NCBI GenBank assembly: GCA_028571685.1
Contig: CM053143.1
Location: 377,001 to 441,000 of the forward strand
Length of the DNA: 64,000 nucleotides
Source: Heterohyrax brucei
Taxonomy: Eukaryota > Chordata > Mammalia > Hyracoidea > Procaviidae
Direction: 5' to 3'
Part shown: piece after piece, positions 43,919 to 55,600 of the stretch
Layout of the letters: each line of letters starts with the position of its first letter
Position numbering within the stretch: the stretch's first letter is position 1
Program-made: the position numbers and the translations under genes
Notes under the pieces: model-generated
The model's database searches: none
What the model saw: only the letters and a program-made list of their open reading frames with translations
Told to the model about the DNA's origin: nothing

Positions 43919-45252
43919 TTGTTGTTAAGTGCTGTTGGGTCACTTCCAACTCATAGTGATCCTGTGAACAACAAAACAAAACACTGCCCAGTCTTGCACC
44001 ATTTCCACAATTGTTTTTATGCTTCAGCCCGTTGTTGCAGCCACTGTGTCAATCTATCTGTTTGGGAGTGTTCCTCCTTTTCACTGACCCCTTATTTTGC
44101 CAAGCATGATGTCCTACTCCATGGACTGATCACTACTGACAACATGTCCAAAGCATTTAAGACATAGTCTTGCCATCCTTGCTCCAAGGAGTACTCTGGT
44201 TATACTTCTTCCAGAAGAGATCTGTTTGTTCTTTGGCAGTTCATAATATGTTCAATATTCTTCTCCAATGTGATTTAAAGGCATCAGTTCTTTTTCTGTC
44301 TTCATTATTCATTGTCCCGCTTTCACATGCATATGATACATTGAAAATACCATGGCTTGAGTCAGGCACATCTTAGATTTCAAGATGTGATATTTACTTT
44401 TAAACACTTGGGGTGGATTTTCCCAATGAAATGCATCATTTGAGTTCTTGACTGCTGCATCCATGGCATTGATTGTGGACCCAAGTGAAATGAAATCCTT
44501 GACAACTTCAGTCATTTCTCCATTTATCATGACATTGCTCACCAGTCCATTTGTGAGGATTTTGTTTTCTTGATGTTGAGGTGCAATCCACACTGAAGGC
44601 TGTGGTCTTTGATCTTCATCAGTAAGTGTTTCAAATGCTATTCACTTCTAGCAAGCAAGCTTGTATCATCTGCATAACTCACGTTGTCAATGAGTCTTCC
44701 TCCAATCCTGATGCCTCATTCTTCTTCATATCTAAGAATCCAGCTTCTCAGATTATTTGCTCAGCCTACAGATTGAAAAGGTATGGTGAAAGGATATAAC
44801 CATGCTGCGTACCTTCCCTGACTTTAAACTGTGCAGTATGCCCTTATTCTGCATCTTGATCCCATGTGCAGATTCCTCATCAGCACAATTAATTCTTCTA
44901 GAATTCTCATTCTCTGCAATGTTATCTATAGTATGGTATGATCCACCCAGTTGAATGCTACTGCAGCATCAATAAAACACAGGTAAACATCCTTCTGGTG
45001 TTCTCTGGTTTCAGCCAAGATCTATCTGACATCAGCAATAATGTACCTGGTTCCATGTTCTCTTCTGAATCCAGCTTGAATTTCTGACAGTTCCCTGTTA
45101 ATACACTGTTGAAGTCACTTTTGAATGCCAAGCCAAAAACCAAGTGCCGTCGAGTCAGATCCGACTCATGGCGATCTTGAGCAAAATTTAACTTCGTGTA
45201 ATGTCAGTGATATTGTTCAATAATTTCTATATTCAGTTGGATCACCTATATG
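43919..45252 (-). mobile_element. RTE-clade LINE, 3' part
   Basis: The 3' end is at the left (TTGTTAAGTGCTGTTGGGTC). It continues through GCCAAGCATGATGTCCTAC, TGACATTGCTCACCAGTCC and CAAGATCTATCTGACATCAGC to ATTCAGTTGGATCACC. A 45-bp SINE-tail insertion sits at 45128-45172. Confidence 0.85.
45128..45172 (-). mobile_element. micro-insertion of an AfroSINE/RTE tail
   Basis: Between the RTE flanks TTTTGAATG and ATCTTGAGCAAAATTT lies CCAAGCCAAAAACCAAGTGC plus CGTCGAGTCAGATCCGACTC and a few bases. This is the last roughly 45 bp of an AfroSINE in reverse, without body or head. No clear duplication is seen. Confidence 0.75.
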
Positions 45253-45550
45253 ATCAGAATTCAGGTTAGATAGATATAAGCACAGGCTCAAGATTAGACT
45301 GAGAGTCACAGCTATATCTATGGTTAGGATTAGTGGTCAGAGTTAGGTTTAGAGTCAGTGTCGTGTTACATTTAAATATCAGGTCAGGCTTACATTTTGA
45401 GTTACATTCAGGTTAGGCTTAGGGTTAGGTCCAAGGTTAGGGTTAGCATTAGGATTTTGCTTTAGAGTTTATGGTTGTGCTTATATTTAGAGTTATAACT
45501 AGGGTAAACCTTAGTTTAGATTTAGGATTAGCACTAGGGTCAGTTATGGA
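45253..45550 (+). repeat. degenerate telomere-like tract, TTAGGG sense
   Basis: GGCTTAGGGTTAGGTCCAAG, GGTTAGGGTTAGCATTAGG and GTTAGGTTTAGAGTCAG motifs. Confidence 0.65.
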
Positions 45551-45567
45551 ACAATAACATGACATGG

Positions 45568-46201
45568 TGTGGTGGTCAGGATTATGTCAACTTGGCTACT
45601 ACCTATTTGGCTGCTGTATTAAGTGGCAGGGTGGGGTTTGTGGTGGCTCCCTGCCCCTCGGCTCTCATCTCGTGACCTTGGACTGAGGCTGCTGATCGCT
45701 CACGTGGCCAGGAGCTCCTGCTCTCTTCTTCCAGCGTCTGGTTCTGGGACTTGAGCTAGCAGCTGTTGGGCTCATCAGTCCTTACAGTCGGCACGTGAGA
45801 GTCCTGCTCCCTGACCTGCCAATCCTGCGTTCGCCAGCCTCTGCCCAGTCCTGCTCCCTGACCTGCCGATCCTGGGTTCGCCAGCCTCTGTCACTTCGTC
45901 TCGCCCCCAGCTTGGGATCCACCGACCTCCAGCCTCTGTCGCATCATCTCGCCACCAGCTTGGGATCCACTGACCTACAGAGATCTGCAACTCTGGTCTC
46001 TGACTTGCTGACCTTGGGTTCCTCAGCTTCCGTGGACACGTGAGGCTTGTGCCACAGCTTGGGACATTCAGCTTCTGTGATTACGTGAGCTGTTTCCTAT
46101 ATTTGTATCTATCTATCTGTCTATCTATCTATATTATAAATCTTTCCTTGTACCTACACGTGTTACTGGTTTTGCTTTCCTAGAAAACCCAGCCTAAGAC
46201 A
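45568..46201 (+). mobile_element. ERV-L-type solo LTR with perfect target-site duplication
   Basis: It begins TGTGGTGGTCAGGATTATG, ends CCCAGCCTAAGACA, and is flanked on both sides by CATGG. It has internal duplications of about 46 bp (GTCCTGCTCCCTGACCTGCC at 45801 and 45847) and a second pair (CCAGCTTGGGATCCAC), plus a (TCTA)n run at about 46106-46132. No internal provirus remains. Confidence 0.85.
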
Positions 46202-46206
46202 CATGG

Positions 46207-46440
46207 TGATTGTTAGTGTTTTGGTGTAAATTTTAGGCTAGTCTTAGGGATAGGGTAAGAATTTGTTTAGATGTAGAGTTAAGGTAAGCATGACATTTTG
46301 TGTTAATATGAGATCTAAGGTAAGGGTTAAGAATTCTATTAGGATTACTGTTAGGTCTAGATACAGATTTAGAGTTTGGGATTGTTATACAGTTATTGTT
46401 TATGGTTAACCTGAGCATAACATTCAGTGGTGGGTCAAGG
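46207..46440 (+). repeat. degenerate telomere-like tract, TTAGGG sense
   Basis: GTCTTAGGGATAGGGTAAG, GTAAGGGTTAAGAATTC and TAGGATTACTGTTAGG motifs. This is the last stretch in this orientation. Confidence 0.55.
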
Positions 46441-48185
46441 TTTTGGTTTTGTTAATTTTTTCAATTGTTTTTCTGTTTTCTAATCCATTTAGTTCTGCTC
46501 TAATTTTTATTATCTGTTTTGTTCTGGTGCCCAAGGGATTCTTTTGCTGTTCTCTTTGTATTTGTTTGAGTTGTTGTGTTCATTCTTTAGCTTGGGCCCT
46601 TCATTTTGGATGTGTTCATTTATTGAGATAAATGAATCTCTGAGCACTGCTTTTCCTGTGCTCCATAAATTCTGATAGGATGTGTTTTCATTCATTTCAT
46701 TTATTGATTCCATTAATTTATTGCATCCTTAATTTGTTAAATAACCTATGAATTTTTGAGCAAGGCATTGTTAAGTTTCCATGAGTTCAAATTTCTACCC
46801 GTGTTTTTTCTGCTATTGATTTCAAGTTTTATGGCTTTATGGTCTTAGAAGATATATGCAATATTTCAATAATTTAGGTTTTGTTGAGACTTGCTTTATG
46901 GCCTAATAGTGGTCTATTCTGGATGAGATTCCATGTGCATTGGAAAAGAAGGTGTTCTTGTCTGCTGTTGGACAGAGAGGTCTCTATATTTCTGTGAGGT
47001 TGAGATGGTTGATTGTCACAGTAAGATCTGAATCTTTATTGAGGTTTTTTTTTTTTGCGTGAATGATCTGTCCATTAATGAAAGTGGAGTGTTGAAGTCT
47101 CTAATTGTTTTGTGGAGAAATCTATCTCATTTTTTAATGTTGTCAGCATTCATTCCATGTACTTAGGTGCTATGATATTGAGTGTCTAAATATTTAATAT
47201 TGTTATATCCTTCTTGTTATTGAAACTTTAAGTAATAGTGACCATCGTTGCCCATGATAGTCTATTTTACGTTGAAATCTATGTTATCTGAGATTAATAG
47301 TGCTACTCCTGATCTTCTTGGCTGCGTGTTGTTAGCTTAGCGTATATTTTTTCATCCTTTGATTTTTGGTTTGTTCATATCTTTGAGTCTAAGATGTGTT
47401 TCTGAGCCAAGCAACATATAGACAGATCGTGTTTTTTGACCCAACTTGGCACTTGGCTGGCTGGCTTATTACTCTTTATTGGTGCATTCATTCCATTTAC
47501 ATTCAGTGTAATCATTGATGGATATGAATTCAGTGTTATCATTTGGTAACTTTATTTTTGTGTTGGTGATAGTTTCTTTATTCTGCTTAATATTCTGTTC
47601 TGAGTCACTTTTCTTTATGGGATTTCCTTTCATCTTTTTCTAGATTGGTTTTGTATTGAACCAATTTTGTATTTGAATTTTGTGTTGAAACCTCTATCAT
47701 GTTCCTTGTTTTGATGTGTAGTATTATTGGTTTGCTTTGTGGCTACCCCACTATTTCCCCTGCCAAACCAGCCAAGTGCTGTCGAGTCAAATCTGACTCA
47801 TTTCCCCTAATGTTGTAAGTTTAAGCCAGTTTTTAACTTTTTTGTACCTCTTTGACTTCCTCTCCACCTGAAGTGTCTATGAATACTGTAATATAACTCT
47901 CTTTATAGCATAATGTGGTCATAGTATGCATGTTAATCTCACTGTTTCTCTAATTTTAAAATTTTAGCTTTGATTGAACTTTGTGACTTCCCTCATTAAG
48001 TAGTACTCTGGTTGCTGTATTGCATCCTTGAGCATATCTCTGGTGTTACTGATTTTCTAATTGAAGAACTTCCTTCAGTATCTCTAGTAATGTTGGTTTG
48101 GTTTTTTTCAAAGTCCCTAGGCTTCTGTTTGTCTGAGAATGTCCTAATTTCACCATCATATTTGAGAGACAAATTAGCTGGGTAT
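46441..48185 (-). mobile_element. L1 fragment (endonuclease to ORF1 C-terminus)
   Basis: TTAGTTCTGCTCTAATTTTT, CATTTTGGATGTGTTCATTT, CCTAATAGTGGTCTATTCTGG and CCATTTACATTCAGTGTAAT run through to the ORF1 C-terminus (minus frame 47996-48199: FSDKQKPRDFEKNQTN). It covers the same ORF2 5' region as 42.5-43.2 kb, so it is a separate copy. Confidence 0.8.
47762..47799 (-). mobile_element. 38-bp micro-insertion of an AfroSINE tail with 9-bp duplication
   Basis: GCCAAACCAGCCAAGTGCTG plus TCGAGTCAAATCTGACTC is flanked by perfect ATTTCCCCT repeats at 47753-47761 and 47800-47808. The host is L1. Confidence 0.88.
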
Positions 48186-48344
48186 ATAAACCTAACCATA
48201 ACCCTGCCCTAACTTTAGATGTAAGCATGGGTTAACTTCACCATGATTTTATCACCAAACTCAAACATATCCCTAACCCTAGATATAAACTTAACCACAA
48301 CCTAATCCACTAGGCATTCATTGGAGACTGTATCAAGCAGTTGT
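48186..48344 (-). repeat. degenerate telomere-like tract, CCCTAA sense
   Basis: AACCTAACCATAACCCTGCC, ATCCCTAACCCTAGATATAA and CCACAACCTAATCC motifs. Orientation is opposite to the tracts left of 46.44 kb. Confidence 0.6.
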
Positions 48345-48408
48345 ACTCTTATAGGGTCATTATAAGTTGGAATTGACTCAATGACAATGAGTTTGGTTTT
48401 GGTTTTTA
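48345..48408 (+). mobile_element. AfroSINE 3' end
   Basis: ATAGGGTCATTATAAGTTGG, then AATTGACTCAATGACAATGAG and a TTTGGTTTTGG tail. Confidence 0.8.
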
Positions 48409-48600
48409 AATAACTCAAACTGTAGATATTACACTAACTCTTAAGGCTAAACTTAACCATAATTCTAATTCTAACAGTAGTGTATGCCTAAGCCTAACCC
48501 TGACTATGACAGTAAACCTATCACTGACACTATTGTTATCCCCAATGGTAACACTAACCCTAATGCTAGCTAACATTAGATCTGATCCTAATGTTAACCT
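48409..48600 (-). repeat. degenerate telomere-like tract, CCCTAA sense
   Basis: GCCTAAGCCTAACCCTGAC and GGTAACACTAACCCTAATGC motifs, with related ACTAACTCTTAAGGCTAAAC units. Confidence 0.6.
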
Positions 48601-49709
48601 TGTTATTGTTAGATGCTATTGAGTTAGTTCTGACTCCTAGTGATCCTGTATACAACAGAAGCAAATAACACCTGTCCTGTGCCGTGACCACAGTGGTTGT
48701 TATGCTTGAGCCCATTGTTGCAGCAACTGTGTCAGTCCATCTTGTTGAAAGTCTTCCTCCTTTTTGTGTCCCTCTACTTTACCAAGCATGCCATCTTTCT
48801 CCAGGGAGTGGTATATCCTGATAACAACTCCAAAGTATGTAAGATGTAGTCTCACCATCATTGCTTCTAATTAGCACTCTATTGTACATCTTCCAAGACA
48901 GATCTGTCCATTGTTTGGTCAGTATTCTCTAGCACCACAATTCAAAGGTACCATTTCTTCTGCTTTCCTTATTCATTGTCTAGCTTTCACACATTATGCA
49001 ATTAGAAAATACTGTAGCTGCAGTCAGTCATACCTTAGTATTCAAGGTGACATCTTGCTATTCAACAGTCTAAAGAGATCTTATGCAGCAGATGTACCCA
49101 ATGTAGTAAATGCTGTGATTTGCTGACTGCCACTTCGTGGGCATTGATAGTGGATCCAAGTAAAACTACATCCTTGACAACCTGAAACTTTTCTGTTTAT
49201 CATTATGTTGCATATGGGTCCAGTTGTGAGGATTTTTGTTTTCTTGATGTGGAGGGGTAGTCCATACAGAAGATATGGCCTTTGCTCTTCTTCAGTAAGT
49301 GCTTCAAGTCCTCTTTACTTTCAGCAAGCAAGGTTGTGTCATCTGCATAATGCAGGTTGTCACTGAGTCTCTAATCCAGATGCACCCTTCTTCTGCATAT
49401 AGTCCAGCTTCTTGGATTATTTGCTTGACTTACAGGTATGGTTTCATGCACACTCTTCCTGACTTTAAACCATGTAGTATCTTTTTGGTCTTTTTGAATG
49501 ACTGCCTCTTGTTCCATTTTCAGATTCCTCAGGATCACGATTAAGTATTCTGGAATTCCATTCTAGACAGTGTTATCTGTAATATGTTTCTATTCACACA
49601 GTCAAAAGTCTTTCCATAGTAAATAAAATGCAGGTAAATATCTCTCTAGTATTCTCTGCTTTCAGCCAAGATCTGTCTGAAACCAGCAGTTGTACTCCTG
49701 GTTCCATAC
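48601..49709 (-). mobile_element. RTE-clade LINE, 3' part
   Basis: It starts TTGTTATTGTTAGATGCTATTG, then has CCAAGCATGCCATCTTTCTC, GAGGATTTTTGTTTTCTTGATG and GCCAAGATCTGTCTGAAACC. It lies inside the CCCTAA-type tract. Confidence 0.82.
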
Positions 49710-49804
49710 TAACCCTAGATATAGCATTAACCCTAACTGTAACTCAGAAACTACATGTAGCCTACTTATAACTGTATCCCTAGATACAACTGCACCTTTA
49801 TCGC
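49710..49804 (-). repeat. degenerate telomere-like tract, CCCTAA sense
   Basis: ATACTAACCCTAGATATAGC, ATTAACCCTAACTGTAACTC and TATCCCTAGATACAAC motifs. Confidence 0.6.
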
Positions 49805-50326
49805 TGTCTTGTGCAGGGTTGTCTAGATAAGCCAAACAAGTATTTGAATATATCCATACAGAGAAAGATTTTAATCAAAGAAATGACTCATGTGACTGTA
49901 GAGGTCAGAGTGTCCCAAATTGGTGGGTCAGGATAGAAGCTTCTTCTGATTCACAGGTGCCAAAAAAAAAAAAAAAACCCAAAACCAGCAGTTCAGAGAG
50001 CAGGACTCTTGCTCACAGACTGTAAAGAGCGACAACGCCCAAGATCTGCAGGCAAGTCCACAGGTAAGCTGCTAGCTGTATTCCCAGGAACCTGAGGTTG
50101 TGTGAACAGTAGCCATCTTCATGATATAGAACAAGCAAAGGCCAACAAGCCCTGTAAGAATATCCATTTATATTCAGTGCAGGCCACATGTTCAACAAAC
50201 TCCCATTCAATTGATTACTCACCACAGATCCCATCATGGAGATGATTACATCATATCAGATCTCATCCTAGAAGTGATCACAAGATGAGAATCATGGTCC
50301 AGTCAAGTTAACACACAAATTTAACA
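49805..50326 (-). mobile_element. ERV-L/MLT2-type LTR
   Basis: On the minus strand it begins TGTTAAATTTGTGTGTTAAC then TTGACTGGACCATGATTC, and ends CAACCCTGCACAAGACA, so it is bounded TG...CA. It contains a 16-base A run at about 49962. No clear duplication. Confidence 0.7.
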
Positions 50327-50689
50327 GTCTTAGTCTGCCTCTTATCACCCTGTCACCTGTACACATCTTAAACACACGCATAATCTCTGGGAAAAGACAG
50401 TTATAAAGTCATACTTGTGACTAACATACATAGCAGAAATATCTAACAATTATAGTCCTTTTTTCTTTAACTGCTCATGTGGTCACAATTAGTATTTAGA
50501 AGTGCATTCTTCTACCGTCAGTCTGTGTCCCCTTTGCCCTCACAAGCCACTCAGCTAGTTGTAGTTCTTTGCCATATGGGAGGCCCCAAACATTCAACCC
50601 CCTCAACTGAATGTGGAAGTTACTGAACAATATTATTAATATCACACACAAGTAAATTTTTGCTTAAGATCATTTAAAGTGACTGCAAC
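50327..50689. other. unassigned sequence beside the LTR
   Basis: Possibly part of the same retroelement (CCATATGGGAGGCCCCAAAC). Nothing I can name. Confidence 0.3.
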
Positions 50690-51747
50690 AGTATATTGAC
50701 CAGGAACTGCCAGAAATTCAAGCTGGATTCAGAAGAAGACATGGAACCAGGGATATCATTGCTGATGTCAGATGGATCTTGGTTGAAAGCAGAGAATGCC
50801 AGAAAGATGTTTACCTATCTTACATTGACTATGCAAAAGCATTCAGCTGTGTGGAACATAGTAAATTATGGCTAACATTGCAGAGAGTGGGAATTCCAGA
50901 ACACCTAATTGTGCTCTTAAGGAATCTGTATATGGATCAAGAGACAGTCATGTGAATAGAACAAGGGGACACTGCATGGTTTAAATTCAGGAAAGGTGTG
51001 TGTCAGGGATGTATCCTTTCACCATCCCTTTTCAGTCTGTATGCCAAGCAAATAATATGAGAGGCTGGATTATACAAAGAAGAATGAGGCATAAGAATTG
51101 GAGGAAGACTTGTTAACAACCTGTGTTATGCAGGTGACACCACCTTGCTTGCTGGAAGTGAAAAAAAATTGAAACACTGATAAATACCAAGAACCACAGC
51201 CTTCAGTATGGATTGCACCTCAACATCAAGGAAACCAAAATCCACACAACTGGACCAGTTAGCAACATTGTCATAAATGAAGAAAAGATTGAGGTTGTCA
51301 AGGATTTCATTTTACTTGGGTCTACAACCAATGCCCATGGAAGCAGCAATCAAGAAATCAAAAGATGCATTGCATTGGGAAAATCTGCTGCAAAGGATCT
51401 ATTTAAAGCATTAAAAAGCAAAGACATCACCTTGAAGACTACAGTGCGCCTGACCCAAACCATGGTATTTTCAATGGCATCATATGCATGGATAGCTGGA
51501 CAATGAACAAAGAAAACAGAAGAAGAATTGATGCCCTTGAATTGTGGTGCTGGAGAAGAATGTTGAATATACTATGGACCACCAAAAGAACAGATTTGTT
51601 CTGGAAGAAGTCCAAACAGTGTGCTCCTTGGTAGCAAAGATGGTAAGACTTACATACTTTAGACATGTTGTCAGGAAGGATCAGTCCCTGGAGAAGGACA
51701 TCATGTTTGGTACAGTGAAGGGTCAGCAAAAAAGGAGGAAGATTCTT
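50690..51747 (+). mobile_element. RTE-clade LINE, reverse transcriptase region (left piece)
   Basis: RT blocks in sense: GGAACTGCCAGAAATTCAAGC, TATCTTACATTGACTATGCA (the YIDYAKAF region), GTGTGTCAGGGATGTATCC and TATGCAGGTGACACCACC (the YADDT position, mutated). It then has an open 97-codon piece at 51213-51506. It continues after the L1 at 58806-58975. Confidence 0.85.
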
Positions 51748-52699
51748 TTATTTTTTTGTTATGATTGAGTGAGAATATAAAATCCTATATAAATGTACAT
51801 ACCCACTAATGAGCATCTCCTACTGCTCTCCCTGTTTAGTAACAGCACACTCCTCTTCTCCATTCTGTACATGCCATATCCTCCTTACAGTCTCTTATCC
51901 CCTCCTCTCCACCCTCTCTCCTGCATCCAGTAAGAGGTCAGCTGGATGACATTCTATAGATGCATAGAACCATAAGGTGCACACATGATGTGGTTGCTCT
52001 GTGTCACCAAGTCCAATCCATTTCTGCCCAAAGAGTTGACCTCCATTATAATTTATGGATAGGGGCAGCAACAAGTTCAGGGGCCATGCTCCCAGGGGAA
52101 TCCCAAGGCCCGTGGACCATCAATTGCAGTCTTTTAGTGGAGATTTCAGGCTGCACCCCTTTTTATTTTCGTGTTGCCTGTGAGACTCAACTTTGTAAAC
52201 CCCATCACAGCTATCACTGGTTGTGGCTGGGTGCCGTCAGATTCTTCTGGTTACATGTCAATGTAGTCACCTGCTCACGTGGGTCTCTCTGTCTTCTGGA
52301 TTCTCTTTCCCCCATGTCATTATGGACCTTGGTGATCATCCTTTCCTGCTAAGTTGGGACCATTTGCTGTACCCTCAGATGGCACCTTGGCAGCTCTTAA
52401 GACCCCAGGCACCACTCACCAGTTTGGGGTGCAGAAGACTCTCTTAGCAAAATGCTAGTTGTGCCAAATGGCCTCGATTTCCCCTGAGAGCATGGTCCCC
52501 AGCCCCCCACCCCAGCTACTCCATCCTTGCAATATTGGGTTAAAATAGGAGGACTGATCACTTTATGTTGAAGTCCAGTTAAAACTGATATTCTTTCTAA
52601 TGTGTACTGTCACAGATTTCACCCAGCCAAACTTCTATCAACTATCTATACTCCACCCTCTTCCTTCCTCTCTCCCCACCCTTGCAGCCATCAAAGAGT

Positions 52700-55600
52700 C
52701 TTTTCTTCTATGCATGAGTCTGTTTTTAAATTCTCATTGCAGTGGTCTCATACAATATTTGTCCGTTTGTCACTGATTACTCTCACTCAACATAATATCC
52801 TCCAATTGAAACCATGTTATAAGATGTTTCCTAAAATCATCATTGTTCTTTATCCTTGGCTAGTGTTCCATTGAGTATATATACCGTAGTTTACCTTTCC
52901 ATTTCTCTGTTGTTGGGCATCTGTGTTGGTTCCATCTTTTTGCTATTGTGGACTGAACTGCAGTCAATATTCGTGTGCATGTATCAGTTGCTGTGAATGG
53001 CTTTGATTCTGCAGGATGTATTCCAAGCAATGGAATTACTGGGTCAAATGGTGTATCTATTTCCATCTTTTTGAGGAAATGCCAGGTTGCTTTCCAAAGA
53101 GGTTGCACCATTTTGTAATCCCACCAACAGTATAGGAGAGTTCCAATTTCTCCACAGCCTCTCCAGCATTTGTTGTTTTGGGTTTTTTGGGTCATGGCCA
53201 ACCTTGTTGGGGTGAGGTGGTATCTCGTAGTTTTGATTTGAACTTCTTTAATAGCTAATGATCATGACCATATCTGCATGTGTTTTTTGGCTGCCTGGAT
53301 TGTCTCTTTAGAGAAGTGTCTGTCTGTCTCCTTTGCCCATTGCTTAATTGGATGATTTATCTTTTTCTTATTGATACTTTGTAGTACCTTATAGATTATG
53401 GAGATCAGGCATTGGTCTGACATATAGTTGCTGAATATTTTTTCCCATTCTGTAGGTGGTCTTTTAATTCTATTGATAAAGTCTTTGGATGAGCAAAAAA
53501 GTGTTTGATTCTTAGTAGTTCCCATTTATCTATTTTCTGTTCTGTTGATTGTGATTTGTTTGTTAGATTTTGAAGACCGTCTACATTGTGTATTAAAACT
53601 TCCATTGTTGATCCTAATTTTTCTTGGATGATCTTTAGTGTTTTAGATCAGATATTTAGGTATTGTACTCAGTTTGAGTTGGTTTTTGTATAAGGTGTAA
53701 GATATGGGTCTTTCAGTTTATTGCAGATGGATATCCAATTTTGCCAGCAGCATTTGTTGAAGAGATTGCTTTTAGCCCAGTTTACCGTCTTAGGGCCTTT
53801 GTCAAATATCAGCTGTTCATAGGAGGGTGGTGTCATCTCTGGGGTCTCAATTCTGTTCCATGATATGTCTCTTCTTGTACTCACACCAGGCTGTTTTGAC
53901 TACTGTGTCAGTGTAATAGGTTCTAAAGTCAAGTAGTGAAAGACTTCCCAGCATGTTCTTTTTCAAAAGTGTTTTGCTTATCTGGGGCTTCTTCCCTTTC
54001 TAAGCAAAGTTGGTGATTTGTTTCTCCATCTCATTAAAAAATGTCACAGGAATTTGTATTGGGATTGCATTATATAAGTAGATTTCTTTGAGTAAAATAG
54101 ACATTTTTACTATGTTAAGTCTCCATGAACAGGGTAGGTTTCTTGTAGTAAGTTGTTGTACTTCTCTTTGTAAAGGTCTCTTATTTTTCTGGTTACATTT
54201 ATTTTCTTGGGGGCTATAGTAAGAGGTTCCTACTCATGGCGACCCTAGCTTGGCTTGGCATAGTAAGAGGTGTTGATTTGGTGATTTCTTCCTTAATAAT
54301 CTCATTGTTGGTATAAAGGAATTCTACTGATTTACTTGTTTATCTTGTATCCTCACACTTTACTGAACTCTGAAATCAATTTAAGTAGTTACTTATTTTT
54401 TAGGATTCTCTGTGTGCACAATCATATCATCTGCAAATAGGGAGATTTTTACTTTCTCTTTGCTGATGCAGATGCCCCTTATTTCTTGGTCCTGTCTAAT
54501 TACTCTGGCTAGAACTTCCAGTACAGTGTTGAATAGGAGAGATGAAAGTGGGCATCCTTGTCTAGTTCCTGTACTCAAGGGGAATTGTTTTAGTCTCTCT
54601 CTGGCTTTGTATAAATTCCTTATTGCATTGAGGAATTTGCCATCTATTCCTATTTTGCTAAGAATTTTTTAGCATGAATGGGTGTTGGGCTTTATCAAAT
54701 GCCTTTTCTGCATCAATAGACAAAATCAGGTGATTGTTGTCTTTTGTGTTATTTATGTGGTTGATCCCATTAATTGTTTTTCTAATGCTGAACCAGCCTC
54801 GCATCCCTGGTATGAACCCTACTTGACCATGATGAATTTTTTTTTTATATGTTGTATTCTAGTGGCAAGAATTTTATTGCAGATTTATGCATCTAGATTC
54901 ATGAGTGACATTGGCCTGTAGTTCTTCTTTTTGGTTTGGTCTTTCTCTGGCTGTGGTATCAGGGTTATGCTAGCTTCACAGAATGAATTTTGGAGTATTC
55001 CATCACTTTCTATGCTGTGAAATAGTCTCAGTAGTATTAGAGGTAACTCTTCTCTAGAAGCTTGGTAGAATTCTGCAGTGAAGCCATCCGTACCCAGGCT
55101 TTTTTGGATTGGCAGTTTTTGGATGACTTTTTCAATTTCTTCCTTTGTGATGGATTTACTAAGTTGTTCTGCTTCACCTGGTGATAATTTGGGGCGGTGA
55201 TATAAATCTAAGAATTTGTACATTTTCTCTAGGTTTTCAGTATGTTATAGTCTTTCATAGTATTCTGTGAAGACATTTTGGGTTTCTGATGGATGTATTC
55301 TGACAACTCCCCTCTCATTTCTTATTTGGGTTGTTTGTTCCTTCTCCTGTTTTTCTTTAGTAAAGTTTAGCCAATGGTTTGTCAATTTTGTTGATCTTTT
55401 CAAAAAACCAACTTTTGGTCTTTTCAATTTTTCCAATTGCTCTTCTCTAATTTATCTATTTCTGCTCTAATCTTTATGAACTGTTTTCTTCTGGTGCCTG
55501 CAGCGTTCCTCTGTTGCTCTGTCTCTACTTGTTCAAGCTTTAGGGTTAGATTTTTGGTTTGGGTTCTTTCTTGCTTCAAAATGTGTTCATTTATGGAGAT

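Noticed and set aside
51213..51506. 97-codon open RTE frame, considered as a recently active element
   Set aside because: The flanking RT region has stops, the YADD position is altered, and the element is split by an L1.
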